Part shown: in pieces, positions 62,010 through 64,000 of the stretch
Numbering within the stretch: the first letter of the stretch is position 1
How the letters are laid out: each line of letters begins with the position of its first letter
Source: an uncultured Lachnospiraceae bacterium
GTDB lineage: Bacteria > Bacillota > Clostridia > Lachnospirales > Lachnospiraceae
Direction of reading: 5' to 3'
DNA length: 64,000 nt
NCBI GenBank assembly: GCA_910579495.1
Contig: CAJTVD010000005.1
Coordinates: 24,612 to 88,611 of the forward strand
The notes under the pieces: model-generated
What the model saw: the letters and a program-made list of their open reading frames with translations, nothing else
Told to the model about the DNA's origin: nothing
The model's database searches: none
Position numbers and translations under genes: made by a program

Positions 62010-62155
62010 AAATCAGTCCTGCCCTGTTCCTTATAGATCTTGTATCTGCCATCAGCACCATCAATCCTGTTTTCTTTGCAAAATCTTTGTGCCCATTTTG
62101 CAGATCTAAGTTCTACTGCTTCTTGTGCCTCCGTATATTCAAACATTTCTGGCAT
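62006..62155 (-). CDS. Small leader ORF overlapping the response regulator
   Basis: A 49-codon ORF, MPEMFEYTEAQEAVELRSAK to the end GRTDL, whose TGA overlaps the regulator ATG (ATGA at 62006-62009). Only a weak AGG precedes the ATG. Composition is protein-like, with many charged residues. It may be a translational-coupling leader peptide, a small regulator, or a relic of a gene cut off when the module moved. No family recognised. Confidence 0.5.
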   Translation of the reverse strand: MPEMFEYTEAQEAVELRSAKWAQRFCKENRIDGADGRYKIYKEQGRTDL

Positions 62156-62381
62156 CCTAAATCATGCTATGTTTATTATATCCGTTTAAACGAATAATCT
62201 CAACTATACAAATATGAACTTCAGGTTAAACTTATAAACTGGGGATGGACATGCTAACTGGAAATATACTGTGAATTGTGGTAGAATACGATACAACAAA
62301 AAACTGGCAGTTCAATTTGGGATGACGCCATTAACCGTAGTGGATTGGGGCAGGCGGCGGGCCTGTTTTAAAGGTGAAATT

Positions 62382-62591
62382 ATGTACGCAATCGAAAAGG
62401 AACTAAAGATACTTAGACAGTTCATCAGCCCGAAGCTTATGGACGGCATGAAAAAATGGAATTGCTATTCGGAGGATGAAATCTCTGCGGCAGAGAAGCG
62501 GCTCCATGTAAAACTCCCCATTCCCATCCGGGAGATTTACCGGTATATGGCAGACCTGTTAGTCAGCCGTCCAATGGCTGGAGAAGGATGA
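62382..62591 (+). pseudogene. SMI1/KNR4-like (SUKH) N-terminal fragment
   Basis: MYAIEKELKILRQFISPKLM, then NCYSEDEISAAEKRLHVKLP and IPIREIYRYMADL, is the start of a SUKH-type immunity protein. The expected continuation is missing, and the frame ends at PMAGEG where a Sel1-repeat fragment begins in another frame. Probably remnants of a polymorphic-toxin immunity locus. Confidence 0.6.
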
Positions 62592-62871
62592 GGAAACGGA
62601 ATATGTCCAGTATGATCTTCTGGGGATCTGCTATCTATTGGGATATGGCTGCCATCAGGACCCGGTGAGGGGAAAATCATTTTTAGAGAAAAGCAAAAAT
62701 TCGCCTTATAAAAGTTATGGGCTGGGAATGATGTACGCCGAGGGGATCGGTGTACGGGAGGACATTGAAAAAGGCGTTGAGTATCTGAAAGCGGCAGGAA
62801 ATTACGGGCCGGCAATGGAAGCACTGAAACATTACAAGAAAAGCCTGTTTGGTGTATGGCGGAGAAAATAA
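62563..62871 (+). pseudogene. Sel1-repeat protein C-terminal fragment
   Basis: The open reading runs SAVQWLEKDEETEYVQYDLL, LGYGCHQDPVRGKSFLEKSK and YGLGMMYAEGIGVREDIEKG. These are two to three Sel1 (TPR-like) units with the typical (A/Y)xxG spacing. There is no start of its own; it overlaps the end of the SMI1-like fragment in a different frame, so the junction is a deletion scar. Confidence 0.65.
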
Positions 62872-62888
62872 GGACTTTTAGAAAAGGA

Positions 62889-63095
62889 ATGCCATATATG
62901 GGCCTCCTGGGTAGGGAAAACATATTTTTCATCCTTGTGCTGCTCTTTGGGGGCATAGACCTCGTTTCCGCAATTTATCATTTAATGTTTTGGGGCTGAA
63001 ACGGACGGTGCTGCATGGCAGGAGCCTATGTCCTGCTATATGTGGCGGTGGGGTACGTGATAGGCGGCGTGGAAAGGAGAACGGGGCAGATATGA
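62889..63095 (+). pseudogene. Two-helix membrane protein interrupted by an in-frame TGA
   Basis: One reading frame gives a helix IFFILVLLFGGIDLVSAIYH, then TGA at 62997-62999, then in the same frame a second helix YVLLYVAVGYVIGGV and the end RRTGQI. The frame stop overlaps the next gene start (ATGA, 63092-63095). It is either a nonsense-inactivated small membrane protein or two short membrane peptides (36 and 26 residues). Function unknown. Confidence 0.5.
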
Positions 63096-63895
63096 AAATA
63101 AAGATGATACGCCATATTGTTTCTTTATGCTGGGTAGCAATGGTTGTTCTATTATTGGCTGGCTGTAATCCAACAGCAGGTGCAACAGAATATGAAGTAA
63201 TATATCCGTCCGGTTATAGCAGGGATTCCTATGCTTATGATGAAAAATCCCCCATTGAGGGAAGCACCTGCTATCTGCAGTGGGAAAAAGCGGATGATTA
63301 TGAGAAAACCTATGGCTACGATATACATATCCTGGATGAAAATGGTTCGGTATTGTATCGTTATCCCGATGTAGGGAGCAAAGCGATGCGTGGAAGTGTA
63401 CAGAAAGATGGTAAAACCTGGGTCTGTGCGGAGCATTGGACGGCTCCCCACCACAATGGCTATGTGGAAGGCTGGCTGAAAGAAAGCAATCTGCTCTTGA
63501 TGGATTTGAGTGATGGCGAGGTACTGTTTCAGGAGAAGGCAGGAGAAAATGAATTTTACATCACCTCAAATGGAACACGGTGCTATTTCTATCTTCCCGG
63601 AAAAGAAGAAAGTGAGAAGCTGTTTGGGATGATAAAGATACCTGCGGAAAATGCGGTAATTTATTATCGGGATACTTCGGACTGGACGCAGAAACACACG
63701 GCTTACACTTTTGACTATGTGGCAGAGCCTGTTATTGATACAAGTAACGGAGTTAAAACCCGCGTTAAATTTTATATATTTGAAAACCAGCTTAAAGTGG
63801 CATGGACATCTTATGAACCTGTTAGTGATGAGCATTGGGAGTACCTGGAGAAAAAGGCTTATGGAATCCCGCTTACTGAAAATGCTGATGAATGA
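63092..63895 (+). CDS. Hypothetical lipoprotein
   Basis: A 267-residue exported lipoprotein. A hydrophobic signal ends in LLLAGC with the acylated Cys at residue 25. The mature part is rich in Tyr and Trp (ATEYEVIYPSGYSRDSYAYD, YGYDIHILDENGSVLYRYPD) and looks beta-rich. I recognise no family. Its start at 63092 is coupled to the upstream membrane ORF by ATGA. The remaining 105 bp of the window show nothing. Confidence 0.7.
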   Translation: MKIKMIRHIVSLCWVAMVVLLLAGCNPTAGATEYEVIYPSGYSRDSYAYDEKSPIEGSTCYLQWEKADDYEKTYGYDIHILDENGSVLYRYPDVGSKAMRGSVQKDGKTWVCAEHWTAPHHNGYVEGWLKESNLLLMDLSDGEVLFQEKAGENEFYITSNGTRCYFYLPGKEESEKLFGMIKIPAENAVIYYRDTSDWTQKHTAYTFDYVAEPVIDTSNGVKTRVKFYIFENQLKVAWTSYEPVSDEHWEYLEKKAYGIPLTENADE

Positions 63896-64000
63896 GCCAA
63901 AAGCGTGGATGAGGTGGCAGCCCTTTTCGGAATTGTGTACCCACTAAAAATGAACCTGTAAAAATGCAGTTGATTATTATATAATATAAAATATATTATA

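Overview
The window reads as a chromosome segment of a Gram-positive Clostridia, most likely a Lachnospiraceae (Blautia/Hungatella/clostridial cluster XIV type). This is inferred from strong AGGAGG ribosome sites, frequent GTG/TTG starts, the Firmicutes order ireB-ruvX-(yrzB)-mltG-like-trmR-trhP, class III plus class I glutamine synthetase, RNase J, an ftsEX-M23-ctp cluster, and a tRNA whose 3' CCA is not encoded. No database search was possible, so family names rest on motifs and gene order.

Layout. 0-6.5 kb is a carbohydrate locus: two LplB/LplC-type sugar permeases, a GH42-like glycosidase, a divergent AraC regulator and a GH109-like Gfo/Idh/MocA protein. 6.7-16.5 kb is an accessory zone: an Arr-type rifampin ADP-ribosyltransferase, a Phd-Doc toxin-antitoxin pair, orphan antitoxin-like genes, a possible structured RNA, an Imm1-like protein, an intact IS66 element with exact 8-bp target duplication, a mirrored six-copy 12-bp repeat array beside a large palindrome with DnaA-box-like sites, a broken IS256-type transposase, a 5'-truncated CDF transporter and a chimera of ICE gene fragments. 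15.1-26.1 kb holds an MFS transporter, a LysM lipoprotein, an HTH-methyltransferase fusion, a DUF3737 protein, a MATE exporter, an oligoendopeptidase F and glutamine synthetase I.

26.6-30.2 kb is a markedly AT-rich two-gene cassette: a 962-residue N6-adenine DNA methyltransferase overlapping by ATGA a 223-residue protein with a D...ECK nuclease-like motif. A PHP-domain gene begins 3 bp later, with its ribosome site inside the nuclease gene. This is the best candidate in the window for an uncharacterised restriction/defence system. 31-46 kb is core chromosome: nudC, prmA, rsmE, a cysteine desulfurase with thiI, an HPr-like protein lacking the active-site His next to mtaB, then ireB-ruvX-yrzB-rnj-ylbF-mltG-like-trmR-trhP and glutamine synthetase III. 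The desulfurase/thiI pair would make 4-thiouridine, mtaB ms2t6A, and trhP/trmR 5-methoxyuridine, so tRNA modification is a theme.

46-58 kb carries a DUF1905-like/C39-like fusion, tRNA-Gln(CTG) with a degenerate 26-bp 3'-end copy 0.9 kb downstream, a broken Rpn/PD-(D/E)XK gene, a WYL regulator, an acyl-ACP thioesterase, CvfB, a CPBP protease, a CdaR-type regulator and ftsE-ftsX-M23-ctp for division-associated wall hydrolysis. 58-62.2 kb is a Bcr/lantibiotic-type resistance module on the minus strand (response regulator, ABC ATPase, permease, histidine kinase) with a four-fold direct-repeat operator array. The last 1.8 kb holds SMI1-like and Sel1 fragments, a membrane ORF split by an in-frame TGA, and a lipoprotein.
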